64,000 nt of DNA, taken from Anaeromicropila herbilytica. GTDB taxonomy: Bacteria; Bacillota; Clostridia; Lachnospirales; Lachnospiraceae. Shown one piece after another: positions 1-8,339 of this stretch (position 1 is its first letter; each line of letters opens with the position of its first letter). Where the stretch lies: assembly GCF_016591975.1 (NCBI RefSeq), contig NZ_AP024169.1, positions 2,643,001-2,707,000 on the forward strand, read 5' to 3'. The translations under genes were made by a program, and so were the position numbers. Below the pieces are notes generated by a model. That model saw only the letters and a list, made by a program, of their open reading frames with translations, did not search any database and was not told the DNA's origin.

Positions 1-640
1 CTGGTACAATGCAAGCAAAGAGATAATCCGACAGAATTATTTCACCTTTCACTTTAATCGCATGATATCCATCAAAAGTATGCCCCTTATGTTTAATAAT
101 ATCTTCATATCTAAAATAAAAGCGAACTCCTGCATCAAAATTTCCCTTTAGAAAATCTTCTTCGTTAGGAAAGTTTTCTGAAAGAACGACGTAATCACCC
201 ACTAAATGAGTACCCCAACCAAACATAACATACTCATAAAAATCCGCTGGGTCCTCCCATCCAATTTCTCGTCTTTCAATTGCAAGTTCTTCCCCTGTTT
301 TCCCATAGACTTTTGTTGCAGAGAGAATTCTATCACTTGATAGTATTTTCTCTGCTGCTATAGCATCTGTTGCATGGTAAACAAATTCTTCTATCGCCTC
401 TTCAATTGGAGGAATATATTCTGTTCCATCAAGTTGATTGACAGCGTTGTTAACTAAGGATAAAATATCATCATCCTCGCAAGTAACTTCGAGTTGATGT
501 CCGAGATTCTTTTCATAACTAATGAATGCTAATATATTATTCCATTCCCACTCCTTAATATTTGGATAATCTGACAATACAAAATGATGTATTCCATTTT
601 GTAGTTTCGTTACACCATCATTTGAAATCTCAAGTATCAT
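1..640 (-). CDS. Hypothetical protein, C-terminus cut by window edge
   Basis: An open frame reads from an ATG at 640 off the left edge of the window, giving 213 codons without a stop. A GGGGGAA ribosome binding site precedes the ATG. I do not recognise the family with certainty. From about residue 88 there is a YHATD segment followed by a helix and a strand, a pattern seen in proteins with an ADP-ribosyltransferase-like or DarT/DUF2971-like fold, so a nucleotide-related role is possible, but this is a guess from the motif pattern. Nothing suggests a signal peptide or membrane segment. It is the last visible gene of the first block of small minus-strand units. Confidence 0.6.
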   Translation of the reverse strand, partial: MILEISNDGVTKLQNGIHHFVLSDYPNIKEWEWNNILAFISYEKNLGHQLEVTCEDDDILSLVNNAVNQLDGTEYIPPIEEAIEEFVYHATDAIAAEKILSSDRILSATKVYGKTGEELAIERREIGWEDPADFYEYVMFGWGTHLVGDYVVLSENFPNEEDFLKGNFDAGVRFYFRYEDIIKHKGHTFDGYHAIKVKGEIILSDYLFACIVP

Positions 641-719
641 AATAATTCCCCCGATTTTTATAATATTCAAATCAAATTGGCTATACTATCCCTTGCCACT
701 ATACTACTCCTTAGTCTCT

Positions 720-1256
720 TTATTTCGTTGCATAAAATTCCGCTCTAGTAATGGAATACACACTTGTCTTTGTATTTTTCTCATCTTCATATTCCTCACG
801 TAATGTCATACCCATCTTTTCAGCCACTTTTCTTGATGGAATATTGGTCCACTTTTGATAGCAAAATACCTCATCAAAATCCTTATTTTCAAAAGCATAC
901 TTTAAACAGGCTTTTGCTGCTTGTGAAGCATATCCTTTACACCAGAACCGCTTATCGATATGGTAGCCAATTTCAGGAAACAAATTGCCATCGCCATGAA
1001 TATTCTGCATGGTAATTCCGCAATCTCCAATGAACTGATTGCTTTCCTTTAAAATAATTGCCCATAGTCCAAAGCCATATTTGCTATAGTTATCAATATT
1101 CCAGTCAATCCAACTTCTTGTTTTATCCATGTCAAATGCGCTTGGGTAATACTTCATTGTTTCTTGGTCGGATAATATTTGATACCAATCCTGTAGATCA
1201 TCCTTTGTTAGTTCTCTTAGTATAAGTTGTTCTGTCTCTATTATGTAATTTTCCAT
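720..1256 (-). CDS. GNAT family N-acetyltransferase (RimJ/RimL-like)
   Basis: This 178-residue protein has the usual length and layout of the RimJ/RimL branch of GNAT acetyltransferases, which move an acetyl group from acetyl-CoA to an amine. Visible signs are the opening IIETEQLILRELTKDD, the central FGLWAII and IGDCGI strands, the acetyl-CoA loop WCKGYASQAA and the late segment NIPSRKVAEKMGM. The ATG at 1256 follows GGAAGGATG. It resembles the GNAT gene at 54287-54802 (shared YGFGLWA and W-KGYA segments), so the two may be distant copies in the array. The substrate cannot be inferred. It stands alone between gaps. Confidence 0.88.
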   Translation of the reverse strand: MENYIIETEQLILRELTKDDLQDWYQILSDQETMKYYPSAFDMDKTRSWIDWNIDNYSKYGFGLWAIILKESNQFIGDCGITMQNIHGDGNLFPEIGYHIDKRFWCKGYASQAAKACLKYAFENKDFDEVFCYQKWTNIPSRKVAEKMGMTLREEYEDEKNTKTSVYSITRAEFYATK

Positions 1257-1527
1257 TGTTTCATCCTTCCGTAAATTCTTCTATATTACTATTATATGTT
1301 TTCTAAAAGTAATTCAGTGCCATAATCGACAATACTCATAGCAATAATACTTGCTTAATTATACAACTTTATCCATATAATGTCACCAAAACAATATCTT
1401 TTATTTCTTAACTCACACCCAACATATTTCTCCATATCCTTATCGCACTCCAACAACTCACTTATCATATCATCACCCTTACTAGAAAAAGCCAACCATA
1501 TACACGGGATTAATAAAGCTTTTCATT
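1257..1527. other. Gene-free gap with a diverged copy of the array motif
   Basis: No convincing gene is visible here. Near 1373-1416 the plus strand reads CCATATAATG, then a TTTTATTTCTTAAC stretch. This resembles the intergenic motif found elsewhere, for example at 53171-53210, and looks like a degraded copy. The remainder is AT-rich without a clear coding frame. Confidence 0.4.
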
Positions 1528-1566
1528 AAAAAAGTAATACCAAGAGTTATTCCTAGTATTGCTTTT
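1528..1566 (-). terminator. Rho-independent terminator of the AraC gene
   Basis: On the minus strand a stem of about 14 pairs with one mismatch (AAGCAATACTAGGA against TCTTGGTATTACTT) closes a five-base loop and is followed by a run of T. It lies about 60 bp past the stop of the regulator gene at 1623-2594. Confidence 0.75.
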
Positions 1567-1622
1567 AAGTATGATACAGCTTATTGTGATTTTTAATAGT
1601 GATAATTTTGTTATATAGTTAA

Positions 1623-2594
1623 TTACATTACCTTCCTTACTGGTCTGATATATTTAAAATACTGTTCCGGATTATGATGAAAGTACATTATTCTACCAGG
1701 TGAAGTATCCAAGCAGTAACCGGTGCCTGCATAATCAAAAGTTGCCATTGCCTTTTCAATCTTATCTTCCACACTACGATTTTCCTGCTCATAATCGAAT
1801 GGTCCATGTTCAAAAACAATATACTCTGCTTCAGGAACATCAATCATAAGCATTTGTGGTGGTACTTCGCCTTTATAATCAATAGGAAGACGTGCACCAT
1901 AACACTCTGTACGCGGAATGCCCCAATCGCAGAGTCTGCCCTCTGGGTCATTGATGTACGCCATAATCTGACCGCTTCCGCTGTTCGATTCGCTCCCACC
2001 TTCGTCATCTAATTTGCCTTTGATACTATCGAGTAAGCCACATATAGTCTCGCAGTCCTGTCCTGGAATAAGACTTTGCTTTTGCCAAAAATCCCAATAT
2101 CCATTACTCTCATAGTTTTTAATGTGTACAAATTTATGTGCTGGAATAGTTACAAAATAAATTTTTATATCCTCTGTAGATTTTATCATACCAATCTCTC
2201 CAAATCCTAAAAAGTAGCGATCGAAAGGGTTTATTTTTGTACGAAGAACGACAGGATCAGGCTTTTTTCGGTATTCACTTGGAGTTACACCATATGTTCC
2301 CTTGAAGGCTCTAGTAAAAGCTTCATTTGATGAAAAACCATAATTAAAAGCAATATCCAAAATGCTTTTTTCACTATCTCTCACCTCTTTTAGTGCAAAG
2401 GCTAATTTCCTATGCCGTAGATAATCCCTAAATTGCATACCCGATATTTCTTTGAATTTTCTGGTAGTATGATATTCGGAATAACCCAGCCTGTTAGAAA
2501 GAAAGCTTAGTGTCAAGGCTTCATCGTTATTATTTTTAATACATTTGTCAATTTCATCAACAATCATTTGAATCTGTTTCCGCCACTCGTACAT
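1623..2594 (-). CDS. AraC-family regulator with GyrI-like effector domain
   Basis: A 323-residue transcription regulator. Residues about 8-112 form the two helix-turn-helix units of the AraC/XylS DNA-binding domain: LSFLSNRLGYSEYHTTRKFK and then the ILDIAFNYGFSSNEAFTRAF signature, ending TPSEYRK. The rest (about 130-323) resembles the GyrI-like/Rob C-terminal ligand-binding domain, with strands such as HKFVHIKNYES, ARLPIDYKG and EYIVFEHGPF. Such proteins usually bind small cationic or drug-like ligands and control nearby genes. The ATG follows GAGGTAAATAGACGA. It has its own terminator. The target is not evident from its neighbours. Confidence 0.88.
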   Translation of the reverse strand: MYEWRKQIQMIVDEIDKCIKNNNDEALTLSFLSNRLGYSEYHTTRKFKEISGMQFRDYLRHRKLAFALKEVRDSEKSILDIAFNYGFSSNEAFTRAFKGTYGVTPSEYRKKPDPVVLRTKINPFDRYFLGFGEIGMIKSTEDIKIYFVTIPAHKFVHIKNYESNGYWDFWQKQSLIPGQDCETICGLLDSIKGKLDDEGGSESNSGSGQIMAYINDPEGRLCDWGIPRTECYGARLPIDYKGEVPPQMLMIDVPEAEYIVFEHGPFDYEQENRSVEDKIEKAMATFDYAGTGYCLDTSPGRIMYFHHNPEQYFKYIRPVRKVM

Positions 2595-2672
2595 TCGTCT
2601 ATTTACCTCGTTTCAATCACCCTATATTTATTATAAAGATATAGAGATATTACTGCTTGATTTTATTTGCTG

Positions 2673-3320
2673 TTATTTAATTTTATTATAATTTTTGCTT
2701 ACCAATACATGCCAAACATCTTCACCGATGAATCCACACTTTCTATATATCTTTTCTGGTTGTGTTTCATTGTTGACCATGCCTGACACTGTTACAAATT
2801 CTGCTTTTCCTTGCATACGATTTAAACTGTCTCCTAACATTGTTGTAGCAATTCCAGCTCCTCTGTATTCGGGTAAGACTTGTAACCATTCAATAAAAGC
2901 TTCTTTGGCAATCTTATCATAATCAACAATAATTGCTCCAATCATTTTGTTCTCTTTCATTACTGCTGTCCATAAATCTGGCGCATATACTTCTGATCTT
3001 GTCCATTCTTTCACTTGTTCAAAATCTACTTTTATTCCAAGATGTAAATATGATTGATTAATTAATTCTACTAATAAAGGAAATTGTGATTCAGTAATTG
3101 TAGTAATTAAAACATCTTGGCGCAATTCAGTTTTATCAACTTTATTTAACTTGTGCATTATTCGAAAATATGCAGTATCAGTATATTCATCTAACAAATC
3201 TTCTGAGAAGTTTGTATTATGTACAATCTTTATATGTTCTGGTATAATCAATCTTTTTGCTTTCCAATATGGTATGGATAAGGTTCCACAAGGATTTTCT
3301 AAATATTCTTGTAATGTCAT
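2673..3320 (-). CDS. GNAT family N-acetyltransferase
   Basis: A 215-residue protein with an N-terminal extension of about 65 residues and a GNAT core. The acetyl-CoA binding segment is visible as WLQVLPEYRGAGIATTM near residues 143-159, followed by KIYRKCGFIGEDVWHVL, the usual last strand of the fold. The start has an AGAGG ribosome binding site. The N-terminal part does not match anything I recognise. The substrate is unknown. It lies in the first run of small minus-strand genes. Confidence 0.85.
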   Translation of the reverse strand: MTLQEYLENPCGTLSIPYWKAKRLIIPEHIKIVHNTNFSEDLLDEYTDTAYFRIMHKLNKVDKTELRQDVLITTITESQFPLLVELINQSYLHLGIKVDFEQVKEWTRSEVYAPDLWTAVMKENKMIGAIIVDYDKIAKEAFIEWLQVLPEYRGAGIATTMLGDSLNRMQGKAEFVTVSGMVNNETQPEKIYRKCGFIGEDVWHVLVSKNYNKIK

Positions 3321-3386
3321 CTTTTACTTGCCTCTATTAAAAATTTTCTGATTGAAGAAAAAGTAGTCATATGATTGTATAGAGTA

Positions 3387-4157
3387 CTATAAAAGTAAAT
3401 TTTTATGTTTATCAATAAAATCATAAGCTCTATTTAAAAAATCTTCAATTGAAGTTCTATTAGTAAACATATTTATTATATGATTTTCAGCTGATATACC
3501 ATCAATCATACATTCATAAAATTGCTCATATGCTTTCTGCGGATATGGTGCTATATTCTGTATACACGTAATATTTAACGTTGGGTCAACCGCCATTTCT
3601 TCAAGAAACCATAATGTGTCAGGATACAGCGGTTCATTATCATTGTTATAACCATGCATCTGTTTCCATTTTTCAAATAATACAAAGTGATTAATTTCAT
3701 GTATAGAAGCCATCATAAGATAATCTATATCTTTTTCATATGAAACAAAAAATTCTTTTGTTATTACATTCCTTGGAAAGCTTGAAATACACCCTATATA
3801 ACATGTAATTCTTTCATATTCTACTGGCCATTTCATATCAAAGATATCAATCAGATTAGTTATTAACTCTCTTTGTATTGCATCGAAAGAAGTCTGTAAC
3901 TTTCTAATTTTTTCATCTATCTCTAATTCTTTTTCCATAAAAGCTAGTTCAACACAAGGTTTTACAATCTTGTAAATCTCTTCATTATCCATATGATCTA
4001 ATATTTTTCCTCTTAAGTCAGGAAATAGTAAATATGTACGCTCAGCAAAAGGTCTACTCTTATTTTTTCTATTAAATTCAGGATTTACATATCTACATAT
4101 TAGCTTAATATTTAATTCTAAATCCATTTTTTCAACATATATTTTCGGAATCACCAT
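3387..4157 (-). CDS. Putative zincin-like metallohydrolase, HExxH protein
   Basis: The likely start is the ATG at 4157, because GGAGGTAAATAAC lies directly before it; an upstream TTG would place the ribosome binding site inside the gene. The protein has 256 residues. It holds an HEINH motif at about 153-157, the signature of zinc metallopeptidases, with a downstream FLEEMAVD that could give the third ligand. No signal peptide is seen, so it should act in the cytoplasm. I do not recognise the family. A second HExxH protein (HELCH) is encoded at 42287-43162 in the same kind of array. Activity is inferred from the motif only. Confidence 0.65.
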   Translation of the reverse strand: MVIPKIYVEKMDLELNIKLICRYVNPEFNRKNKSRPFAERTYLLFPDLRGKILDHMDNEEIYKIVKPCVELAFMEKELEIDEKIRKLQTSFDAIQRELITNLIDIFDMKWPVEYERITCYIGCISSFPRNVITKEFFVSYEKDIDYLMMASIHEINHFVLFEKWKQMHGYNNDNEPLYPDTLWFLEEMAVDPTLNITCIQNIAPYPQKAYEQFYECMIDGISAENHIINMFTNRTSIEDFLNRAYDFIDKHKNLLL

Positions 4158-4257
4158 GTTATTTACCTCCAAAGAAATATTAATAAATAAAACAATTATA
4201 CAGTAATCAACCTAACTTAATTTCATATGCATTTGAACCAACTATAAACTTTTATTA

Positions 4258-4284
4258 TATATACAATACATCTAATTACATAAT
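4258..4284. repeat. Short repeat, copy 1 (matches 54873-54899)
   Basis: A 27-bp stretch from TATATACA to TTACATAAT matches 54873-54899 at 25 of 27 positions. This copy covers the end of the VOC gene and the bases after it. The other copy lies in a gap with no such gene. Confidence 0.55.
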
Positions 4285-4638
4285 ATTAAAGTTCTCTTGA
4301 ACTAAACCAATTTCATTACCATCAGGATCGGCAATAGTAAATTTTCGATTTCCATAAGGCATTGTTTCAATAGTTTCTACAATTGTCACTTCACTTTTTA
4401 ATTTTTCCCATAACACATCAACATTATCAACAACAAAGTTAAATCTTGCACTGGTTGTTCCATTATGGCTAACAGCAATAGCAAAAGTAGCACCTTCACC
4501 ACATTCAAAATCAGCATAAGACCATCTATTCGTAATATCAGCTCCCGTACATTCAAATCCTAGTACGTTTTCATACCATTCTATAGACTTTTGTAAATCA
4601 GAAACATTTGCTCTAACATGATTAAGTTTTGTTTTCAT
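4276..4638 (-). CDS. VOC-family (glyoxalase/bleomycin resistance-like) protein
   Basis: A 120-residue protein of the vicinal oxygen chelate superfamily. The start is taken as ATG 4638, preceded by AAAAGGGGATATAAA; the open frame extends 26 codons further up but without support. The usual pattern is present: LNHVRANVSDLQKSIEWYEN at the front, LGFECTG, the central ARFNFVVDNVD and the closing FTIADPDGNEIGLVQEN. Members bind a metal and act as glyoxalases, dioxygenases or drug-binding proteins; the substrate here is unknown. Its 3' end (4297-4338) is nearly identical to the 3' end of the zincin gene at 42287, showing that a copy of this gene's tail has been moved. Confidence 0.85.
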   Translation of the reverse strand: MKTKLNHVRANVSDLQKSIEWYENVLGFECTGADITNRWSYADFECGEGATFAIAVSHNGTTSARFNFVVDNVDVLWEKLKSEVTIVETIETMPYGNRKFTIADPDGNEIGLVQENFNIM

Positions 4639-4727
4639 TTTATATCCCCTTTTCTGAGTATTTTTGATTTCGGCTTTTAAATTGTTCTTCACCCTTGCCA
4701 ATTCTATCATATACATAATGAAGAATT

Positions 4728-4823
4728 TTAGAGCATAGAAATTCTGTTTTTACAACATCTAATCAAAGCTCGGTGATTATCAAATCCCCACTTTAAATCA
4801 AGATCAAGACGTTTTATTTTCAT
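4728..4823 (-). CDS. Very short ORF, probably an eroded gene head
   Basis: An ATG at 4823 with a good ribosome binding site (TTAGGTGGTGTAAA) opens a 31-codon frame ending at 4728. The peptide MKIKRLDLDLKWGFDNHRAL is too short for a known domain. It follows a copy of the intergenic motif (4892-4902) at 69 bp, the same arrangement as intact array genes. I read it as the head of a gene whose body was lost, but a real small peptide cannot be excluded. Confidence 0.35.
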   Translation of the reverse strand: MKIKRLDLDLKWGFDNHRALIRCCKNRISML

Positions 4824-4891
4824 TATTTTACACCACCTAAAATAAATAACCCGCTTCGCATTCACCAACAATAATGCATATACTATCCTAA

Positions 4892-4902
4892 TAAATATAA
4901 TG
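4892..4902 (-). repeat. Array motif copy, CATTATATTTA
   Basis: Minus strand reads GCCCATTATATTTATTAGG, 69 bp before the short ORF at 4823. One of at least 12 near-identical sites in gaps of the array; promoter -10 element or recombination mark. Confidence 0.6.
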
Positions 4903-4936
4903 GGCACAACAATCTCTACAAATTGAAATTCATCTA

Positions 4937-5281
4937 TTAACTGTTTATATACCAAACATCGATTTCTTCTCTATTTGGTTCTTCAAATATAGATAACAAC
5001 TTATTCATTAACCCTTCATCTAAATAAAGGTCAGAACCTCCATTGCCTTCTTCAATTATTCTATTTCTTTCTTCTATTTGTTTTTTCCACCTGTCGGACT
5101 CTATGTCAATATAATGCCATTCATATTGAATATTGTTAAGCTTGAAAAATTCTGAAATTTCTATTCTATCTTTACTTGCCCAGAAGCCCCAATCCAATAT
5201 AACATTCACTCCTACATGGCTTATTTCAATTGCTTTTTTTCTCAAATAACGGTTTACTCTTTCTGTAAAAATGTTATGCAA
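4937..5281 (-). pseudogene. 5'-truncated P-loop kinase (zeta-toxin-like) fragment
   Basis: The frame aligns by eye with the second half of the intact kinase encoded at 49548-50036: both have KKAIEI, then a GVNVI or GINVI strand, DGGFW or DWGFW, EWHYIDI or EWHYVDI, W-K-IE-RNR and a closing EIDVWY. The first 60 or so residues, including the Walker A loop that binds ATP, are missing. Only 46 bp separate the frame from the stop of the NUDIX gene upstream, so there is no room for them. The remaining protein should be inactive. Confidence 0.75.
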
Positions 5282-5327
5282 CAGGTATTACTGCTTCATA
5301 ATTGATATCACCCTCACAAATTAGAAT

Positions 5328-5780
5328 TTATCGAGCTTTAATATCAAGCAAAAAATCTTCATGCTGTTTACAAAACAATTCAGGCATATTATCCAAAGAA
5401 AAATATTTTAGCTCTAATGTTTCTTCTTTATCACAAAACAATTTTCCACCTATTGCACTAAGTTCATAGGCAATGAGAATACTATGAGCCTTGTCACCGT
5501 TTGAATATTCCATACAAATATCTGTATATATTCCAATTAGATTATTCACTTCAACGTCTAAACCAGTCTCTTCTTTTGCTTCTCTAATTGCTGCCATCTG
5601 AGGCGTTTCACCAAGTTCAATTGCCCCGCCAGGGAACCCCCACTTGTTACTATCCCCTCTCTTCTGCAGTAATACTTCTCCCTTTTCATTAAAGATACAA
5701 CCACCAGCAAAAACAAGAATAATTTTATCATGTCCAACTTTACTTCGAATCCACTTGATGTAATTTTTTTTATTTTCCAT
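5328..5780 (-). CDS. NUDIX hydrolase
   Basis: A 150-residue NUDIX protein. The catalytic box is complete: a glycine pair at GGAIELGE followed by the REAKEETG helix that binds the metal (about residues 50-73). The family cleaves nucleoside diphosphates linked to another group, for example oxidised nucleotides, ADP-ribose or NADH. Substrate cannot be read from the box. The opening KNYIKWIRSKVGHDKIIL is shared by many short clostridial and bacillar NUDIX proteins. A GGAGGGATTTTTAT ribosome binding site precedes the ATG, and the array motif lies 51 bp upstream. Confidence 0.9.
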   Translation of the reverse strand: MENKKNYIKWIRSKVGHDKIILVFAGGCIFNEKGEVLLQKRGDSNKWGFPGGAIELGETPQMAAIREAKEETGLDVEVNNLIGIYTDICMEYSNGDKAHSILIAYELSAIGGKLFCDKEETLELKYFSLDNMPELFCKQHEDFLLDIKAR

Positions 5781-5830
5781 ATAAAAATCCCTCCAAATTC
5801 AAATTTTCCAATGCACTAAGTTTTACTTCA

Positions 5831-5841
5831 TAAATATAATG
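5831..5841 (-). repeat. Array motif copy, CATTATATTTA
   Basis: Minus strand TTCATTATATTTATGAAG, 51 bp before the NUDIX start at 5780 and only 4 bp past the stop of the next GNAT gene. Upstream bases are not conserved in this copy. Confidence 0.6.
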
Positions 5842-5845
5842 AATA

Positions 5846-6334
5846 TTAGATTATATTAATTTCCATTTCATATAAAGCCATTTCACTTTCATCAATTACT
5901 TTTACTATTTTGAAACCTGCCCTTAAATATATTTGTTTTACAACTTCCTCATTGTTACCGGTATCTAATCGGATATACTTAACTCCTTTAGTACGACATA
6001 TTTTTTTGATACAATCTATTACTTGCCTTGTCATTCCTTGATGAGCAAATTTTCTACGCACACAAAACTTATGAAGATAGGCCGCTTCATATCCTTTAGC
6101 ATTAGGCCACCACTCAGAATCACTCCACTGCAAAATGAAACTACAAGCATTTTCTCCATTAATGTTACCAACATAAAAGTTCTCCTCTTTTACTTCATTA
6201 GTTAAAAGTTCTTCTTTTGTGAGCCAATCATCTAACCATACCCTTAAGCCTTTTTCACGTCCCCAAGTAGCAACTTCCTTCATTATTGATATGGCTGTAT
6301 CCGCATCACCATTTTGTATCTCTAATTTATCCAT
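5846..6334 (-). CDS. GNAT family N-acetyltransferase
   Basis: A 162-residue acetyltransferase. The start is placed at ATG 6334 because GGAGGGAACGT lies before it; the frame is open for 17 more codons upstream without a binding site. The core shows FYVGNINGENACSFIL (strands 2-3), YLHKFCVRRKFAHQGMTRQV (acetyl-CoA loop) and a KQIYLRAGFKIVKV ending, all typical of GNAT enzymes. The layout resembles GNATs that often lie next to NUDIX genes in clostridia. The substrate is unknown. Confidence 0.85.
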   Translation of the reverse strand: MDKLEIQNGDADTAISIMKEVATWGREKGLRVWLDDWLTKEELLTNEVKEENFYVGNINGENACSFILQWSDSEWWPNAKGYEAAYLHKFCVRRKFAHQGMTRQVIDCIKKICRTKGVKYIRLDTGNNEEVVKQIYLRAGFKIVKVIDESEMALYEMEINII

Positions 6335-6487
6335 ACGTTCCCTCCATATGCTAAATAAAGGCAATGGTCGTAAAATTCCTGACAATATTCTTTATATCCG
6401 TTCAAAAACCTAGGATCTCGGTGTATTAACTCCAACATATGACTTCCCTTTCATCTCATTATTAATCCGTATTTCCAAACTGACCAA

Positions 6488-6973
6488 CTAATTCAAATAA
6501 ACTTTCTTCCATACATATCTTGGCCCTTCCACTCCAATCTTCCCATTCAGAATGAATCCAGATTTCTCAAGAACTCTTTGTGATGCCTTGTTATCTGGAT
6601 CTGTTTCTGCTTCAACATATTTAACACCTATCTGTTCACTTGCCCATCTTGCCATTGCAGTAACAGCTTCTGTCATATAGCCCTGTCCTTCATATTCTTC
6701 TTTAATTCCATATCCTATTTCAACTATTCCGTTAGAATCCAATCCTTTAAAAGATAAATCGCCGACACTTTTACCTGTCACATCATTTATCTGCATATTC
6801 CATACGGCATGCCAGATTCTCTGTTCCGGATTTTGTTTACATCCAGCAAGCATTTCTGAATAAGCCTGTTTCATATCCGTGTCCAATTCTTTAGCAATCA
6901 AATGTTCCATTTCACTATCCGATAACGGCTCTATTATTAAATGATCTGTTTTCACAACATTTTGCTTGTTCAT
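6488..6973 (-). CDS. GNAT family N-acetyltransferase (RimJ-like)
   Basis: A 161-residue GNAT protein. The start at ATG 6973 is chosen over one five codons upstream because GGAGAAATCAACT precedes it. The upstream gene's stop overlaps this ATG in an ATGA arrangement, which points to translational coupling. Visible signs are LIIEPLSDSEME, IWHAVWNMQIND, the acetyl-CoA loop EYEGQGYMTEA and DPDNKASQRVLEKSGF. The substrate is not known. Together with the gene at 6970-7287 it forms one of the few clear two-gene units of this block. Confidence 0.88.
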   Translation of the reverse strand: MNKQNVVKTDHLIIEPLSDSEMEHLIAKELDTDMKQAYSEMLAGCKQNPEQRIWHAVWNMQINDVTGKSVGDLSFKGLDSNGIVEIGYGIKEEYEGQGYMTEAVTAMARWASEQIGVKYVEAETDPDNKASQRVLEKSGFILNGKIGVEGPRYVWKKVYLN

Positions 6974-7287
6974 AGTTGATTTCTCCATTCTTTATTTATA
7001 CGTATATATAGTTTTTTTGTTGCAAAGAAATTTACTATTATAAATCCTGTTCCAATTTCGATAAAGATTCTTGGAACAGCAATATATATTATATCTGAGC
7101 TGTTTTGAACTTTAATCATTGTTCCCAACCCATTCACCTTAATCAAATCAACACATTTCAAGTCATTTAATACAAGGTTCCCTTCCTTTGATTCTATCAT
7201 AATCGGCTGCGTATCCACTTTAATTATTCCTTTTTTCGCAATAGTGTCAAAGCCAATTGTTTTTCCAATGTGATATATAACCTTCAT
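6970..7287 (-). CDS. Small hypothetical protein, possibly PH-like, coupled to GNAT
   Basis: A 105-residue protein starting at ATG 7287 (GGAGAACTGTAGTTG upstream). The sequence alternates short strands (GIIKVDTQPIMIES, GNLVLNDLKCVDLI, GTMIKVQNSSDIIYIAV) and ends with a hydrophobic FIEIGTGFIIVNFF segment and a basic tail. That pattern could be a bacterial PH-like beta domain with one membrane-associated segment, but I do not recognise a family. The stop codon TGA overlaps the ATG of the following GNAT gene, so the two are probably translated together. Confidence 0.6.
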   Translation of the reverse strand: MKVIYHIGKTIGFDTIAKKGIIKVDTQPIMIESKEGNLVLNDLKCVDLIKVNGLGTMIKVQNSSDIIYIAVPRIFIEIGTGFIIVNFFATKKLYIRINKEWRNQL

Positions 7288-7443
7288 CAACTACAGTTCT
7301 CCAAGTAAGCTTATTTATTTACATTAATTGTTATGCATATCATTATTGTAAAGCTATATTTCAATAACTATAATAAGAAATTGATATACTCTCTAAATTA
7401 AAATAATTAGCAATTTCTTAGTGTGCTCATAACCGTATGAATA

Positions 7444-8214
7444 TTATAATTGCAAGCATATTTCAAAAGATATTTCTACGAGATTTTTCTTAATTTCTTC
7501 TCTACTATTCCACGAACGTGAATCCCATTCTACACCGCTCAAATCATCGCCACCAAATAATACTTGGCCTAATGTTACATTTCGAAATTTAGATACAGCA
7601 AAAAAAGCTGCTGCTTCCATTTCTACTGTAACGCAACCCTCTGAAACACGAAGAGCAATTTTATCCTCTGTTTCTCTATAAAACGCATCAGTAGTCCAGG
7701 TTTTTGCATTGATATAAGGTATGTTTTTGTTTTGTAAATGTTTTTCTATAATGCTTACCGCATGTTGATTACACTCTACCTCTCTTGATGGCTCTATATA
7801 GTGGTAAGATACTCCCTCATCTCGAACAGCTGTATAAGGAATAACCAAATGTCCAACTTGAATGCCCTTTTGTAACACTCCAGCAGCACCGCACACAATA
7901 AACTTTGAAAATCCCATAGCTATTAATTCTTCTAATTGTGCTGCTGCACCTGCGGCACCTAAAAAACCTAGGGTAATAGCAATCTTTTCACCATTATATT
8001 CAGTCTCGTAAATTGGCAAGTGAACAGTCGCTGTGTAAAAAGTAGAGATCTGTTTTAGCCTATTGGATTGCAACATATCATCAATTACATCACTAAAGAA
8101 TGTAATTACACAGCATTCTGGAACGTCAATTTTAGTTACTACGTTTAGTGGTTCTATTTTCCCTTTTGGATTACAATCAAATTCTAGTATTGGGAATTCT
8201 TTCTTTTCAAACAT
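7444..8214 (-). CDS. Nucleoside phosphorylase (uridine phosphorylase/PNP-I family)
   Basis: A 256-residue enzyme of the nucleoside phosphorylase I family, which splits nucleosides with phosphate to give a base and ribose-1-phosphate. Diagnostic segments are ITLGFLGAAGAAAQLEEL and KFIVCGAAGVLQKGIQVGH (phosphate and ribose site), WTTDAFYRET, and VTVEMEAAAFFAVSKFR, which contains the E-M-E ribose-binding motif. The ATG has a perfect GGAGGATGTAACA upstream. A shortened copy of the same gene survives as a pseudogene at 45093-45303, so this gene or its relative was duplicated within the region. The base specificity cannot be told. Confidence 0.9.
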   Translation of the reverse strand: MFEKKEFPILEFDCNPKGKIEPLNVVTKIDVPECCVITFFSDVIDDMLQSNRLKQISTFYTATVHLPIYETEYNGEKIAITLGFLGAAGAAAQLEELIAMGFSKFIVCGAAGVLQKGIQVGHLVIPYTAVRDEGVSYHYIEPSREVECNQHAVSIIEKHLQNKNIPYINAKTWTTDAFYRETEDKIALRVSEGCVTVEMEAAAFFAVSKFRNVTLGQVLFGGDDLSGVEWDSRSWNSREEIKKNLVEISFEICLQL

Positions 8215-8289
8215 TGTTACATCCTCCTATCATATCAATATACTTTCACTACAACTTCAAATTATTTAGTTCTATCCTACTTAACTTCA

Positions 8290-8300
8290 TAAATATATAG
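8290..8300 (-). repeat. Variant array motif copy
   Basis: Minus strand CTATATATTTATGAAGTTAAG, 76 bp before the phosphorylase start. It departs from the common CATTATATTTAT at two positions and is the weakest of the accepted copies. Confidence 0.4.
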
Positions 8301-8339
8301 TCAGTTTATAATCGACTACAACTTAGATTTTATTATGTT

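Noticed and set aside
4728..4955. 75-codon frame spanning the gap
   Set aside because: It runs through an array motif copy with no start signal; only the 31-codon part after a good binding site is kept as a possible remnant.
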